DNA of 64,000 nt from Alphaproteobacteria bacterium. GTDB taxonomy: Bacteria; Pseudomonadota; Alphaproteobacteria; Micropepsales; Micropepsaceae. Made by a program: the position numbers and the translations under genes. This document shows positions 8,541-18,114 of this stretch, in pieces. The stretch's first letter is position 1, and each line of letters starts with the position of its first letter. The DNA lies in assembly GCA_024236055.1 (NCBI GenBank), contig JACKLF010000003.1:434001-498000 (forward strand). Reading direction: 5' to 3'. The notes beneath the pieces were generated by a model, which saw only the letters and a list, made by a program, of their open reading frames with translations, had not been told where the DNA came from and ran no database searches.

Positions 8541-9938
8541 ATGAGCGACGGCGACATTCACGAACTTTCCCTGCACGCCTTGTCGGCGGGCCTTGCCGCG
8601 CGGCGCTTCACGCCGGTCGACGTGACCGAGGCCTTTCTGGCACGCATCGCGGCGCTGGAACCGCGCGTGCACGCCTTTGTCGAGGTTTATGACGCCGAAG
8701 CGCGCCTGGCCGCCGAGGCCGCGCACAAGGCGATTCAGTCCGGGCATGGGCTGGGGCCGCTGCACGGTATTCCGGTGGCGCTGAAGGACCTGGTGGAGTT
8801 TGAAGGCCGCATTACCACCGCTGGCAGCGCGATCTGGCGCGACCGGCGTTCCATGTTCACCGCCACCCTGGCCCAGCGCATGATCGGCGCGGGCATGATC
8901 GTGCTGGGCAAGACGCATACGGTGGAATTCGCCTATGGCGCCTGGGGCACCAACGAGCATATGGGCACGCCGCACAATCCCTGGGACATGGCCGTGGCGC
9001 GCACGCCGGGCGGATCGTCCGCCGGTTCGGCGGTAGCGGTGGCCGCGCGCATGGTGCCTATTGCCATCGGCACCGATACGGGCGGATCGGTGCGCATTCC
9101 CTCATCCTGGTGCGGGCTGACAGGGCTGAAGACCACCATCGGGCGCATCAGCACCCATGGCGTGGTCCCGCTGTCGCCCACACTGGACACGCCCGGCCCG
9201 ATCGGGCGCTGTGTCGAGGATTGCGCGATCCTGCTGGCGCTTCTGCAGGGCGGTGATCCGAACGATCCGCTGACCTATACGCTGGCGCCGTCGGCGCCGC
9301 TGGCCGACATGCGCCGCGGCATCAAGGGGCTTCGGCTGGCTTCGTTGCCAGATACCGAGCGCGCCGGGGTCGATGCCCAGGTGCTGGCCGCCTATGACGC
9401 CTCGCTGGCGAAGCTGATCGCGCTGGGCGCCGAGATCGCCGTGCTGCCGCCGGGCCGCAGCCTGAGCGAGGCGGGCGACCTAGTGGGCAAGATCATCTCG
9501 GCTGAAAGCTATGTCTATCACGCGGGCCATATCGACCGGGACGACCTGCCGCTGGACCAGGCGGTGCGTGCACGCATCCGCGCAGGCGCAGCGCTGTCCG
9601 CGAAGGACTATCTGGACGTTCTGGAGGATCGCAAAAAGGCCAAGGCCGAATTCGCCGCGCGCATGGCCGGGTTCGATGCGGTGCTGACGCCTTCGACCCT
9701 GACGGCGGCCATCCCGCTGGACACGGTGGACCAGACAAAGACCCCCGCCATCTCGACCCGCTGGGTGAATTATCTGGACATGTGTGCGCTGTCGCTGCCC
9801 AACGGCATGACGCAGGAAGGATTGCCCACATCCCTGCAGATCGTTTGCCGCGGCGGCGACGAGGCGCTCAGCCTTCGCATCGGCTGGGCGCTGGAACAGG
9901 CCACCAGCTGGCATCGCATGGCGCCCGGACTGGACTAG
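8541..9938 (+). CDS. Amidase signature family hydrolase
   Basis: A 465-residue amidase-signature enzyme with the Ser-cisSer-Lys triad readable as K82 (VALKDL), S159 (GGSSAGS) and S183 (GTDTGGSVRIPS). These enzymes hydrolyse amides or carbamates; related architecture also occurs in GatA and allophanate hydrolase, but there is no second domain and no gatB or gatC nearby, so a catabolic amidase is likely. There is no signal peptide. The ATG at 8541 follows GGGCGGGATC. Its stop overlaps the convergent MFS stop by 3 to 4 bases, and the two may handle the same substrate. Confidence 0.85.
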   Translation: MSDGDIHELSLHALSAGLAARRFTPVDVTEAFLARIAALEPRVHAFVEVYDAEARLAAEAAHKAIQSGHGLGPLHGIPVALKDLVEFEGRITTAGSAIWRDRRSMFTATLAQRMIGAGMIVLGKTHTVEFAYGAWGTNEHMGTPHNPWDMAVARTPGGSSAGSAVAVAARMVPIAIGTDTGGSVRIPSSWCGLTGLKTTIGRISTHGVVPLSPTLDTPGPIGRCVEDCAILLALLQGGDPNDPLTYTLAPSAPLADMRRGIKGLRLASLPDTERAGVDAQVLAAYDASLAKLIALGAEIAVLPPGRSLSEAGDLVGKIISAESYVYHAGHIDRDDLPLDQAVRARIRAGAALSAKDYLDVLEDRKKAKAEFAARMAGFDAVLTPSTLTAAIPLDTVDQTKTPAISTRWVNYLDMCALSLPNGMTQEGLPTSLQIVCRGGDEALSLRIGWALEQATSWHRMAPGLD

Positions 9939-11212
9939 CCGCCTTCGAACCGGCGGGCACCGCGCAGGCTGGCGGCAATCACACTGGCGGCCAGCGGGCC
10001 CAGGCCCAGGATCATGATGGCCAGCGAATAGTTGCCGGTCACGTCACGCACCCAGCCCACCATGGTGGGACCGAAAAAGCTGCCCAGGTTGGCGACGGCG
10101 TTGATCATCGCCAGCCCCGCCGCGGCCGCCGCGCCGGTCAGCATCGCCGAGGGCACCGCCCAGAACACCGCGACGTAGCAAAAGACGCCGCTGATCCCCA
10201 GGGTCAGCGCCACCATCACGGCGATGGGATTGTCCAGCGCCACGCAGGCGATCAGCCCGAGCCCGGAAATCGCCGCCGGGATCGCCGCGTGCCAGTTGCG
10301 CTCGCGCCTGGCGTCCGAATGGATGCTCCAGAACACCATCGCCACCGAGGCGACGGCAAAGGGAATGGCATTGACCAGCGGCGTCATCGCCGCCGACACG
10401 CCAAGCTGGTGGATCATCTGGGGCAGGAACAGGATCAATCCATAGGCGGCGGCATTGATGCCCACGCCCGCCAGTGCGATCAGCCAGACCGTGCGGTTGG
10501 TCAGCGCCTCCATCACGCTGAAACGCTGCACGCCCTCGCGGTGCGCGCGCTCGGCATCAAGCTGTGTGACCAGCCATTGCTTTTCCGCAGCCGGCAGCCA
10601 GGGTGCGTCGGCGGGCCCTGCAGGCAGGGCGAAGCGGAAGGCCAGACCCAGCGCGATGGTCGGCAGGGCCTGCAAAACGAACAGCCACTGCCAGCCCGCA
10701 AGGCCGGCGATGCCGTCCATCTGCAGGATGGGCTGGGAGATCAGCGAGCCCACCATGATGGAGAAGGGCGTGGACAGGATCATCAGCATCAGCATGCGCA
10801 CCCGGTAGCGTTCGGGTGCCCACATGGTCAGGATATAGAGCAGTCCGGGATAAAGCCCCGACTCGCCCAGTCCCAGGATAAAGCGCACCAGATAGAAACT
10901 GTGCGCGCCGGTGACGAAGGCGTTCAGCAGCGAGGCGATGCCCCACAGGGTGGTGATCAGCGGAATCCACAATCGCGCGCCCAGCCGCGCCAGGATCAGG
11001 TTGCTGGGCACCGAAAAGGCGACATAGCCGACAAAGAACAATCCGCCCGCCAGGCCATACTGTTCGGCGTTCAGGCCCAGATCGGCATTCATGGTCAGGG
11101 CGGCGAAGCCCACATTGACCCGGTCGATATAGGCGACGAAATAGGCTGCGAAGAGCAGCGGCACGATGCGCCACATCACATGGCGCACGGCGGATTGTTC
11201 CGGTGATGTCAC
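9935..11212 (-). CDS. MFS transporter, anion:cation symporter family
   Basis: A 425-residue carrier with the pattern of 12 hydrophobic helices and the family signature DRVNVGFAALTMNADLG after TM1, as in the phthalate, tartrate and hexuronate symporters. It starts at GTG 11212, preceded by AGGGGGG. It is convergent with the amidase gene, so uptake of an organic acid or amide used by that enzyme is a reasonable guess. It is an intact homologue of the broken MFS gene at 6509-7787 and shows what that gene should have looked like. Confidence 0.85.
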   Translation of the reverse strand: MTSPEQSAVRHVMWRIVPLLFAAYFVAYIDRVNVGFAALTMNADLGLNAEQYGLAGGLFFVGYVAFSVPSNLILARLGARLWIPLITTLWGIASLLNAFVTGAHSFYLVRFILGLGESGLYPGLLYILTMWAPERYRVRMLMLMILSTPFSIMVGSLISQPILQMDGIAGLAGWQWLFVLQALPTIALGLAFRFALPAGPADAPWLPAAEKQWLVTQLDAERAHREGVQRFSVMEALTNRTVWLIALAGVGINAAAYGLILFLPQMIHQLGVSAAMTPLVNAIPFAVASVAMVFWSIHSDARRERNWHAAIPAAISGLGLIACVALDNPIAVMVALTLGISGVFCYVAVFWAVPSAMLTGAAAAAGLAMINAVANLGSFFGPTMVGWVRDVTGNYSLAIMILGLGPLAASVIAASLRGARRFEGG

Positions 11213-11380
11213 TTGGCCCCCCTGCCGGCTCTTTTGCGGCCATCATGCGCCTGCGAAGGGGTATGGCAAGCCCGCCGGGGGCAGGCCGGGGCGGGGTTGG
11301 CGCTTTTCCGCTGCGATGTTAACTTGCTGTCACCCAATTTCATTGTGGCAAATCCGGCAATTCAGGGAAGGACCATTCGG

Positions 11381-12598
11381 ATGAAAACCTTGTCCAAGGC
11401 GGCGCTCGTACTCGCGCTGGCCGCTGTGCCCGCCGCGGCGCAGATCAATGACGGCAATCAGGCTGCGACGCCGATGCCCTTCAACATGACCCAGGTGGCG
11501 AGCTTCAATCTGCCCTGGCGCATCGCCTTCCTGCCCGACGGCCGCATGCTGGTCACCGAAAAGGTCGGCCCCATCTGGCTGGTGACGCAGAAGGGCGAAA
11601 AGACCCCGGTCGAGGGCGCACCCGAAGTGCTTTACGGCGGCCAGGGCGGCATGCTGGGCATTTTCGTGTCGCCGCATTATTCCAGCGACCACAGCGTCTA
11701 TCTGACCTATTCGGAGCCCAATGAAGGCGGCTCCAGCCTGGCGCTGGCCAAGGCGGTGCTGTCGCTGTCGGGCGGCAAGGCAGCCCTGCAGAATCTGAAA
11801 GTGATCTGGCACGATGCGGCCGGCGGCAAGGGTGGCCAGTTCGGCGCCCAGGTCGCCTTCGCGCCCGACGGCAAGTCGCTGTTCCTGTCGTCCGGCGATC
11901 GCCAGCGTTTCTATCCGGCGCAGAATTCCGACGATCCGCAGGGCAAGATCCTGCACCTGACGCTGGACGGCAAGCCCGCTTCGGACAATCCCATGTACGG
12001 CCAGATCGGCGGCGGCAGCTATCCCATGACCGATCCGCCCAAGGACACCGAGGTCGGCAAGACCGCGCCGGTGGTGCGCACCTATATCTATCCGGGCCGC
12101 AACCAGACCCTGTCGGAGACCTGGACCACCGGCCATCGCACGCCTTACGGCCTGGCCTTCGCCCCCAATGGCGAGTTGTGGGAGATGGAGCACGGCCCCA
12201 AGGGCGGCGACGAGCTGAACCTGATCCAGAAGGGCAAGAATTACGGCTGGCCGCTGGTCTCCTATTCGACCAACTATAACGGCGTGCCGATCCCCAGCCC
12301 CGACACGCGGCCCGACCTGACCAAGCCGGTGATCTACTGGACGCCGGTGATCGCGCCGGGCGCGCTGACCTTCTACAACGGCAGCATGTTCCCGCAGTTC
12401 AAGGGGTCGGCTTTCATCTCGGGCATGGCCACCAAGTCGCTCAGCCGCATCACCTTTGACGGCCATGGCGGGGCCAAGCCTGCCGAGAGGTTCGACATGG
12501 GCCACCGCATCCGCGACATGGAAGTGGCGCCCGATGGGGCCATGTGGGTGATCGAGGATGCCAATCCGGGCGGCCTGTACCGCCTGACGCCCAAGTAA
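11381..12598 (+). CDS. PQQ-dependent sugar dehydrogenase (soluble aldose-sugar / sorbosone dehydrogenase family)
   Basis: A 405-residue exported protein with a signal peptide of about 21 residues ending AAAQ. It is a six-bladed beta-propeller of the soluble glucose/sorbosone dehydrogenase family, with the diagnostic HRTPYGLAFAPNGELWEMEHGP and GGDELNLIQKGKNYGWP segments that form the PQQ and calcium site. The family oxidises aldose sugars in the periplasm. SD-like AGGGAAGGA lies 9 bases before the ATG. It is divergent from the MFS gene at 11212 and ends in a strong terminator. Confidence 0.87.
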   Translation: MKTLSKAALVLALAAVPAAAQINDGNQAATPMPFNMTQVASFNLPWRIAFLPDGRMLVTEKVGPIWLVTQKGEKTPVEGAPEVLYGGQGGMLGIFVSPHYSSDHSVYLTYSEPNEGGSSLALAKAVLSLSGGKAALQNLKVIWHDAAGGKGGQFGAQVAFAPDGKSLFLSSGDRQRFYPAQNSDDPQGKILHLTLDGKPASDNPMYGQIGGGSYPMTDPPKDTEVGKTAPVVRTYIYPGRNQTLSETWTTGHRTPYGLAFAPNGELWEMEHGPKGGDELNLIQKGKNYGWPLVSYSTNYNGVPIPSPDTRPDLTKPVIYWTPVIAPGALTFYNGSMFPQFKGSAFISGMATKSLSRITFDGHGGAKPAERFDMGHRIRDMEVAPDGAMWVIEDANPGGLYRLTPK

Positions 12599-12620
12599 GG
12601 CTCACGCCATCGCATGAGGC

Positions 12621-12659
12621 AACGCCGCGCGGGCACGCACCGCGCGGCGTTTTCTTTTT
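12621..12659 (+). terminator. Rho-independent terminator after the sugar dehydrogenase
   Basis: ACGCCGCGCGG (12622-12632) pairs with CCGCGCGGCGT (12640-12650) across a 7-base loop and is followed by TTTTCTTTTT. The convergent DUF481 gene ends just beyond it. Confidence 0.9.
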
Positions 12660-12664
12660 GGTCG

Positions 12665-13588
12665 TCAGAAATCGTAGACCAGCGTCAGCCGGGTGGTGGT
12701 GTCGGTCCTGTCCAGGCCCGCCGGCGGCGTGCTTTCATATTGCAGGTGATAGGACAGGCGCACCGACAGCGATCCGATCAGCCCTGCCGTCAGGCCGGTG
12801 TCGGATGTCGTGGTGCTGTCCTTGCTCTCGCTATAGAAGGACGCCACCTCGGTGAAGACCAGCTTGGGCAGGATCTCCCAGCGATAGTTGATCGAGGTAC
12901 GGCCGGCGAACTTGCTTTCGTACTTGCCGCTTATGAAGCTGGTCTGGCGCAGCGCCGGGCCCGCTTCCAGCGCCAGCGACATCTTCGGCGACTTGATGAC
13001 CGCGACACCGAAGCCGAGCGCCTCGCTGAAGCGGCGGTTGAAGCCGGCGAAGCGGTCGTCCTCCCAGCTCAGCAGGCCCAGCGAATAAAGCCGGGGCGTG
13101 ATGTTGTAATGGCCCGAATAGCTGGCGAAGTAGCGGCTCTTGCTCTCCACGCCATTGTCGCGCTGATAGTCGGCGGTCGCCGCAAAGGTATGGTCCCAGT
13201 AAAGACCGTTGCGCGCATAGTTCAGCCCCACCGCCAGGCTGGTGCTGCGGGTGTTGCCGGTCGAATCCGAGGCCCCCACTTCGCCCTGGCCCTTCCAGCC
13301 CTGGAAGAAGCCCTGTCGCAGCAGGGCATAGCGGCGATGGGCGTCGGCATAGGCCTTCAGGCGCTTCACAAGGGCGTCGATTTCCTTTGCCGATTTGGGA
13401 TTGGAACGCTTGGCGATCCTGGCTGTGACGTCCAGCTCGGTCTTGTCCTTGGCCGCGGCGCGAATCATCTTTTCCACCTGCGGCGGAATGGGATCGGCGC
13501 TGGCGGGAAGGGGCGCTAGGCCGGCCAGTGCGAGACCGGCCAGCGCGAGGCCAAGCGGGATCCTCGTGTGCGTGGAACTCTGGAACAT
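12665..13588 (-). CDS. DUF481 (YdiY-like) outer-membrane protein
   Basis: A 307-residue protein with a signal peptide (about 1-30, ending ASADP), a charged, probably helical segment to about residue 90, then a 200-residue barrel-like region of alternating aromatic and polar residues that starts at GEVGASDSTGNTRSTS and ends in LTLVYDF. GNTRSTS-type motifs and the terminal Phe fit the DUF481 family of predicted outer-membrane barrels. Function is unknown. The ATG at 13588 was chosen over the longer frame because it begins the signal peptide and has GGAAAG just upstream. Confidence 0.82.
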   Translation of the reverse strand: MFQSSTHTRIPLGLALAGLALAGLAPLPASADPIPPQVEKMIRAAAKDKTELDVTARIAKRSNPKSAKEIDALVKRLKAYADAHRRYALLRQGFFQGWKGQGEVGASDSTGNTRSTSLAVGLNYARNGLYWDHTFAATADYQRDNGVESKSRYFASYSGHYNITPRLYSLGLLSWEDDRFAGFNRRFSEALGFGVAVIKSPKMSLALEAGPALRQTSFISGKYESKFAGRTSINYRWEILPKLVFTEVASFYSESKDSTTTSDTGLTAGLIGSLSVRLSYHLQYESTPPAGLDRTDTTTRLTLVYDF

Positions 13589-13768
13589 GAAGCTTTCCGT
13601 CGGCTGGCAGGCTGTCGATGCGGCTACTTCCGGGATTTCGCATGCGATTGCAACCATAAGAAGGCATTGCGGGCCGCCGTGCCGCGATCGCTGTCATCAA
13701 ATCGTGGATCGGCCGTGCGTATGGCTGTGTACTGCAAGGTTTGACTCGCCCGCGGGCGGTGACGGAGT

Positions 13769-15169
13769 ATGCGCCGCCCAAACATAACCATCGGAAGGAA
13801 ACGCCGCGACAATGCGGCGAAGCTGCTGCACGTCATGGAAAATCTCGTCCCGCCCGCCATTCTGCCGCACAAGGTGATCGCACCCCTGACCCAGGGCCTG
13901 CAGGCCACGGACCTGCCAGCCTGGCTGGAAACGCTGATCGGCATCGCCATCCTGGCCGCAATGGCGATGCTGGCGAACTTCATCGTCAAGAAAATCTTTC
14001 TGCGCCTGGCGATCCGCGTCTTGCCGCATGGCAGCCCGACGCCGGGCGCCATCGTTTCGCGGCTGGCCAATATCGTGCCGGCGGTGATCGTGTCACGCGG
14101 CATCGCGGCGGTGCCCCATATCGCCGATGCCGCCGTGACGGTGACGCGCAACGTGGTCAGCGCCTTCATCGTGTTGACCATCGGCCTGGCGATCAGCGAG
14201 GGCCTGAACCTGGCGAACGAGCTCTATCTGCGCCGGCCCGATGCGGCCAGCCGGCCGATCAAGGGCTATGTCCAGGTCCTGAAGATCGTGCTGTTCGCCG
14301 GCGTGGCGATCCTGATCGTCGCCGCGCTGATGGAACAGTCGCCGCTGCTGCTGCTGTCAGGGCTGGGCGCGATGGCCGCGGTGCTGATGCTGGTGTTCAA
14401 GGACACGCTTCTGTCGCTGGTGGCCTCGGTGCAGCTGACATCCAATGACATGCTGCGGGTCGGCGACTGGATCGAGATGCCGCAACTGAATGCGGATGGC
14501 GATGTCATCGATATCGCCCTGCACACGGTGAAGGTGCAGAACTGGGACAAGACCATCACGACGATCCCGACCCACCGGCTGATTTCCGACAGTTTCAAGA
14601 ACTGGCGCGGCATGTCGGAATCGGGCGGCCGGCGCATCAAGCGGTCGCTGCTGATCGACCAGGACACGGTCGCGTTCCTGGGTGCGGGGGAGCAGGACCG
14701 GTTGCGCCGCTTTGCCCTGATCGACGATTACCTGGGCGGCAAGCAGTCTGAAATCCGCGACTGGAATGCGCGGCTGGATGCGGACGGGCGCGATCCGGTC
14801 AATGCACGGCGCGTCACCAATATCGGCACCTTCCGGGCCTATGTCGCCGCATACCTGAAAGACCATCGCCAGATTCGCCAGGACATGACCCTGATGGTGC
14901 GCCAGCTCGATCCCAGCCCGCGCGGCCTGCCGCTGGAGATCTACTGCTTCACCAACACGACGGACTGGGTCGCCTATGAGGGCATCCAGTCCGACATCTT
15001 CGATCACCTGATGGCGATCCTGCCGGAATTCGGCCTGGCGCTGTTCCAGGAGCCCGGCGGCAGCGATCTGCGCCGCGCGCTGGATCCCGGCGGCACGGCG
15101 GCGCTGCGGGGGCAGGGTGCGCGGAATGCGGGGCCGCAGGAGCCTGAGAGGGCTCAAATGCATAGCTGA
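13769..15169 (+). CDS. MscS family mechanosensitive ion channel (YbdG-like)
   Basis: A 466-residue inner-membrane protein with about four to five hydrophobic helices in the first 220 residues. The last (LLLLSGLGAMAAVLMLVF, followed by KDTLLSLVASVQL) is the MscS pore helix and kink. The beta-domain motif MLRVGDWIEMPQLNADGDVIDI follows, then a long cytoplasmic domain. The long C-terminal region resembles E. coli YbdG. The family releases solutes on hypo-osmotic shock. The start is uncertain: ATG 13769 has GGAG too close to it, and ATG 13835 (MENLVPP) is the alternative. A hairpin overlaps its stop codon. Confidence 0.85.
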   Translation: MRRPNITIGRKRRDNAAKLLHVMENLVPPAILPHKVIAPLTQGLQATDLPAWLETLIGIAILAAMAMLANFIVKKIFLRLAIRVLPHGSPTPGAIVSRLANIVPAVIVSRGIAAVPHIADAAVTVTRNVVSAFIVLTIGLAISEGLNLANELYLRRPDAASRPIKGYVQVLKIVLFAGVAILIVAALMEQSPLLLLSGLGAMAAVLMLVFKDTLLSLVASVQLTSNDMLRVGDWIEMPQLNADGDVIDIALHTVKVQNWDKTITTIPTHRLISDSFKNWRGMSESGGRRIKRSLLIDQDTVAFLGAGEQDRLRRFALIDDYLGGKQSEIRDWNARLDADGRDPVNARRVTNIGTFRAYVAAYLKDHRQIRQDMTLMVRQLDPSPRGLPLEIYCFTNTTDWVAYEGIQSDIFDHLMAILPEFGLALFQEPGGSDLRRALDPGGTAALRGQGARNAGPQEPERAQMHS

Positions 15170-15180
15170 TTCATGCATTT
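15156..15180. repeat. Hairpin over the mscS-like stop codon
   Basis: AAATGCAT (15156-15163) and ATGCATTT (15173-15180) make perfect 8-bp arms around a 9-base loop that contains the TGA. There is no long T-run, so it may be an RNA-stabilising structure instead of a classic terminator. Confidence 0.45.
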
Positions 15181-15347
15181 GTCATGTGTTAGCAGTTGCA
15201 GCATGGGCCGCTTTTGGGTAACCACTGCGCATGATCGGACCCGGCCCGCCGGGTGGCTTGGCCCGGCGCCCATCCCCGGGATAACTCTGGCAAGGCGTTT
15301 CGCCGCGGCGAAGACCCAGCCTTGTCCCATGTCAGGTTTCAGTTTTC

Positions 15348-16832
15348 ATGTCGTCTTTCCACGCCCTGCGCGGCGAATGGCTCGCGGATGCGCGCGCCAA
15401 TATCCTGTCGGGCCTTGTCGTCGCCCTGGCGCTCATCCCCGAGGCCATCGGCTTTTCCATCATCGCTGGGGTTGATCCCAAGGTCGGGCTTTACGCCTCC
15501 TTTTCCATTGCCGTCATCACCGCGCTGGTGGGCGGGCGGCCCGGCATGATCTCGGCGGCGACGGCGGCGATCGCGGTGCTGGTGCTGCCGCTGATCCGTG
15601 CGCACGGCATTGAATACCTGTTCGCCGCCACGGTGCTGATGGGCGTGCTGCAGGCCCTGGCCGGGCTGCTGCGGCTGAACCTGTTGATGCAATATGTTTC
15701 CCGCTCGGTGATTACCGGCTTCGTCAATGCGCTGGCGATCCTGATCTTCATGGCCCAGTTGCCCCAACTCATCCATGTCGGCTGGGTCACCTATGCGATG
15801 GTGGCGGCGGGCCTGGCCATCATCTACCTGTTCCCGCGCCTGACGCGCGTGGTGCCTTCGCCACTGGTCGCCATCATCCTGCTGACCGCGGTGTCGATTT
15901 ATGGCGGGCTGAAGGTGAACACGGTGGGCGACATGGGCCAGCTTCCCTCGGCGCTGCCCTTCTTCGCGATCCCCAAGGTGCCGCTGACCCTGGAGACGCT
16001 CAGGATCATCTTCCCCTATTCGCTGACCATGGCGCTGGCGGGCCTGCTGGAATCGCTTCTGACGGCGCAGATCGTCGAGGACCGGCTGGACACGCCCACC
16101 AACCGGCGGCGTGAATGCGTCGGCCAGGGCGTCGCCAATTTCGTGACCGGCTTTCTGGGCGGCATGGGCGGCTGCGCGATGATCGGCCAGTCGGTGGTCA
16201 ACATCAAATCCGGCGGTTCGACGCGCCTGTCCTGCTTCGTGGCGGGCGCCTTCCTGCTGTTCCTGATCGTGGTGCTGGGGCCGCTGGTTGCGCGCGTGCC
16301 CATGCCGGCGCTGGTGGCGGTGATGATCATGGTGTCGATCGGCACCTTCAACTGGAAGTCCATCCGCAACCTGGGCCACCATCCCTGGCAGTCGTCGGTC
16401 GTCATGCTGGCGACCGTGGCGGTCGTCGTGACTACGCACGACCTGGGCAAGGGCGTGGTGGCCGGCGTGGTTCTGAGTGGCCTGTTCTTCGCCAGCAAGG
16501 TCAAGCGCCTGTTCGACGTGACCGCCAGCCTGTCGCCCGATGGCACGGTGCGGACCTATCGCGTGTCGGGCGAGATATTCTTCGCCTCGACCCGGCGCTT
16601 CGCCGAGGCCTTCGACTATCGCGAAAGGGTCGAACTGGTACGGATCGACGTGTCGCAAGCCCACTTCTGGGACATTTCCTCGGTCGGCACGCTGGACGAT
16701 GCCGTGCTGAAATTCCGCCGCTTTGGCACACCTGTGGAAGTCACGGGCCTGAACGCGCCCAGCGCGGGGCTGGTGGACAAGTTCGGTGTGCACGACAAGG
16801 CCGGGGCGTTGGAGCCCATGCCCGCCCATTAG
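15348..16832 (+). CDS. SulP family anion permease with STAS domain
   Basis: A 494-residue inner-membrane transporter of the SLC26/SulP family. The N-terminal signature is GLVVALALIPEAIGFSIIAGVDP, followed by about 12 to 14 helices to residue 385. The cytoplasmic STAS domain covers roughly residues 400-490, with VRIDVSQAHFWDISSVGTLDD in the position of the usual phosphorylatable-loop motif. Substrates in the family are sulfate, bicarbonate or dicarboxylates; none is indicated here. The 178-base gap upstream shows no feature beyond the mscS hairpin. Confidence 0.88.
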   Translation: MSSFHALRGEWLADARANILSGLVVALALIPEAIGFSIIAGVDPKVGLYASFSIAVITALVGGRPGMISAATAAIAVLVLPLIRAHGIEYLFAATVLMGVLQALAGLLRLNLLMQYVSRSVITGFVNALAILIFMAQLPQLIHVGWVTYAMVAAGLAIIYLFPRLTRVVPSPLVAIILLTAVSIYGGLKVNTVGDMGQLPSALPFFAIPKVPLTLETLRIIFPYSLTMALAGLLESLLTAQIVEDRLDTPTNRRRECVGQGVANFVTGFLGGMGGCAMIGQSVVNIKSGGSTRLSCFVAGAFLLFLIVVLGPLVARVPMPALVAVMIMVSIGTFNWKSIRNLGHHPWQSSVVMLATVAVVVTTHDLGKGVVAGVVLSGLFFASKVKRLFDVTASLSPDGTVRTYRVSGEIFFASTRRFAEAFDYRERVELVRIDVSQAHFWDISSVGTLDDAVLKFRRFGTPVEVTGLNAPSAGLVDKFGVHDKAGALEPMPAH

Positions 16833-16871
16833 CCCGCGCCGGCCGCGGATGACGGCCCGGGCGTCGGCGCT

Positions 16872-17498
16872 TTAGTTTCTGCGCCACACGCTGGCCAGCC
16901 AATTCTGCTGCGCGCGCGAAAGTCCCGATGGGCGATAGTAATGGGTGATTTCGGTGAACCCTGCCCCGGTCATGAATCTGCGCCAACCTTCCAGATCGTG
17001 ATAGGCGCCGTAACGCCCATTGTTCCATCCCTCGATATTGTTGCCGCGAGGGTTGGAGCTGAACAGTACACCGCCGGATTTCAGTGTTGCCCCCAGCTCC
17101 CGCAAGACCCTGGGCAGTTCCCGGCTCGGCACGTGAAACAATGAGGCGTTGGCAAATACCCCATCAAACCGGTCATCCGGAAGATTTAGGTTCAGGAAGT
17201 TCTGCTCCCATACTTCCAGGCCCTGTGCGCGCGCCATTTCGACAAAACGCGGGGTGCCGTCCAGACCGATTGCAACATGTCCGCGATCGGCAAAAGCCTT
17301 GAGATCGCGTCCTGGCCCGCAGCCGAAGTCCAGGATCGTGAAAGGCGCTGCACCTTCCATGTGTTCAAGCAGGGCATTGATGTTCTGGCTGACGTCATGG
17401 TCACGTGTCCCTTGCCAGAAGTCGGCGGCCCGCTCGTTATAGTGTCCAAGAGTCAGGCTCGTGATATTCTGCAATTCAGTTTTTGCAGGCCGCTCCAT
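16872..17498 (-). CDS. Class I SAM-dependent methyltransferase
   Basis: A 208-residue protein with motif I ILDFGCGPGRDL at about residues 55-66, an acidic post-I residue (GLDGTP), and motif IV/VI-like LPDDRFDGVFANASLFHVPS. It fits the Methyltransf_11/25 group of small-molecule methyltransferases. The substrate is unknown. It starts at ATG 17498, two bases after the stop of the upstream small membrane protein gene, so the two are probably co-translated. Confidence 0.82.
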   Translation of the reverse strand: MERPAKTELQNITSLTLGHYNERAADFWQGTRDHDVSQNINALLEHMEGAAPFTILDFGCGPGRDLKAFADRGHVAIGLDGTPRFVEMARAQGLEVWEQNFLNLNLPDDRFDGVFANASLFHVPSRELPRVLRELGATLKSGGVLFSSNPRGNNIEGWNNGRYGAYHDLEGWRRFMTGAGFTEITHYYRPSGLSRAQQNWLASVWRRN

Positions 17499-17500
17499 CT

Positions 17501-17860
17501 TTATGGCCTTTCCCGGTCGATCCTGGGCTGATCTGTTTCAACGGGCGTTTCATCCAGGACCTGATAGTCGACGTCTATGATTTCACCGCCGTTCGCCGGC
17601 GTCTCGGTCGGATCGGCTTGCGTGAACCGTTTCGGCCTGGGCATGAAGTAGAAGAAGACAGGCGCCAAGAGCATTATCGGAAGGGCTATGACGAAGAAGC
17701 CGATCGTCAGAAGGACGAGAACCGCGATAACGATCGCCAGAAACACCAGGCCAAAGGCAATTGCCTTCCAGCCCGAAAGCTGAAGTTGGAACTGGCCTGG
17801 AGCGTTGGGAATTCTTGGCATGGCAATAGCCGGACTTGCGGTGGACATTGCTCTTAACAT
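17501..17860 (-). CDS. Hypothetical small membrane protein
   Basis: A 119-residue protein I do not recognise. It has a cytoplasmic-looking N-terminus, two adjacent hydrophobic helices (about residues 31-50 and 53-72, rich in Ile, Val, Leu and Phe), and an acidic C-terminal tail with PANGGEIIDVDYQVLDE. ATG 17860 and ATG 17848 are both possible starts; AAGAG lies directly before the second. It sits immediately upstream of the methyltransferase gene and may belong with it. Confidence 0.65.
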   Translation of the reverse strand: MLRAMSTASPAIAMPRIPNAPGQFQLQLSGWKAIAFGLVFLAIVIAVLVLLTIGFFVIALPIMLLAPVFFYFMPRPKRFTQADPTETPANGGEIIDVDYQVLDETPVETDQPRIDRERP

Positions 17861-17989
17861 CCGCGACGCTGTTGACGCGGAAAATTTTGTTGATTTGGTC
17901 TTTCGACTGCCCCGTCCGCCTTATTGCGCGCCTTACGCTGACGCTCAGGCGCCGCGGGCGGACCTGGCCTCTCTTCGCGGTGAGAATCG

Positions 17990-18001
17990 ATGGTGGGCGC
18001 G
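17990..18001. repeat. 12-bp direct repeat of the tRNA-Val 3' end
   Basis: ATGGTGGGCGCG at 17990-18001 is identical to 18114-18125, which is the minus-strand 3' end of tRNA-Val including CCA. It might be a vestigial attachment site; at 12 bp in GC-rich DNA chance is also possible. Confidence 0.35.
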
Positions 18002-18043
18002 CCCTGCGCGCATTGGCGCGCAAGCAAAGAAGCTGAAGCGCCC

Positions 18044-18063
18044 TGCGCCGCGTACGCGGCGCA
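18044..18063. repeat. Perfect 20-bp palindrome downstream of tRNA-Val
   Basis: TGCGCCGCGTACGCGGCGCA is fully self-complementary. It lies about 50 bases 3' of the tRNA and could act as a processing or termination structure for its transcript, or as a protein-binding site. Confidence 0.5.
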
Positions 18064-18114
18064 AATGGACCAGGATCAATGCCGGTCGGAACCGGTTATT
18101 GCCGTCTTGAGAAA

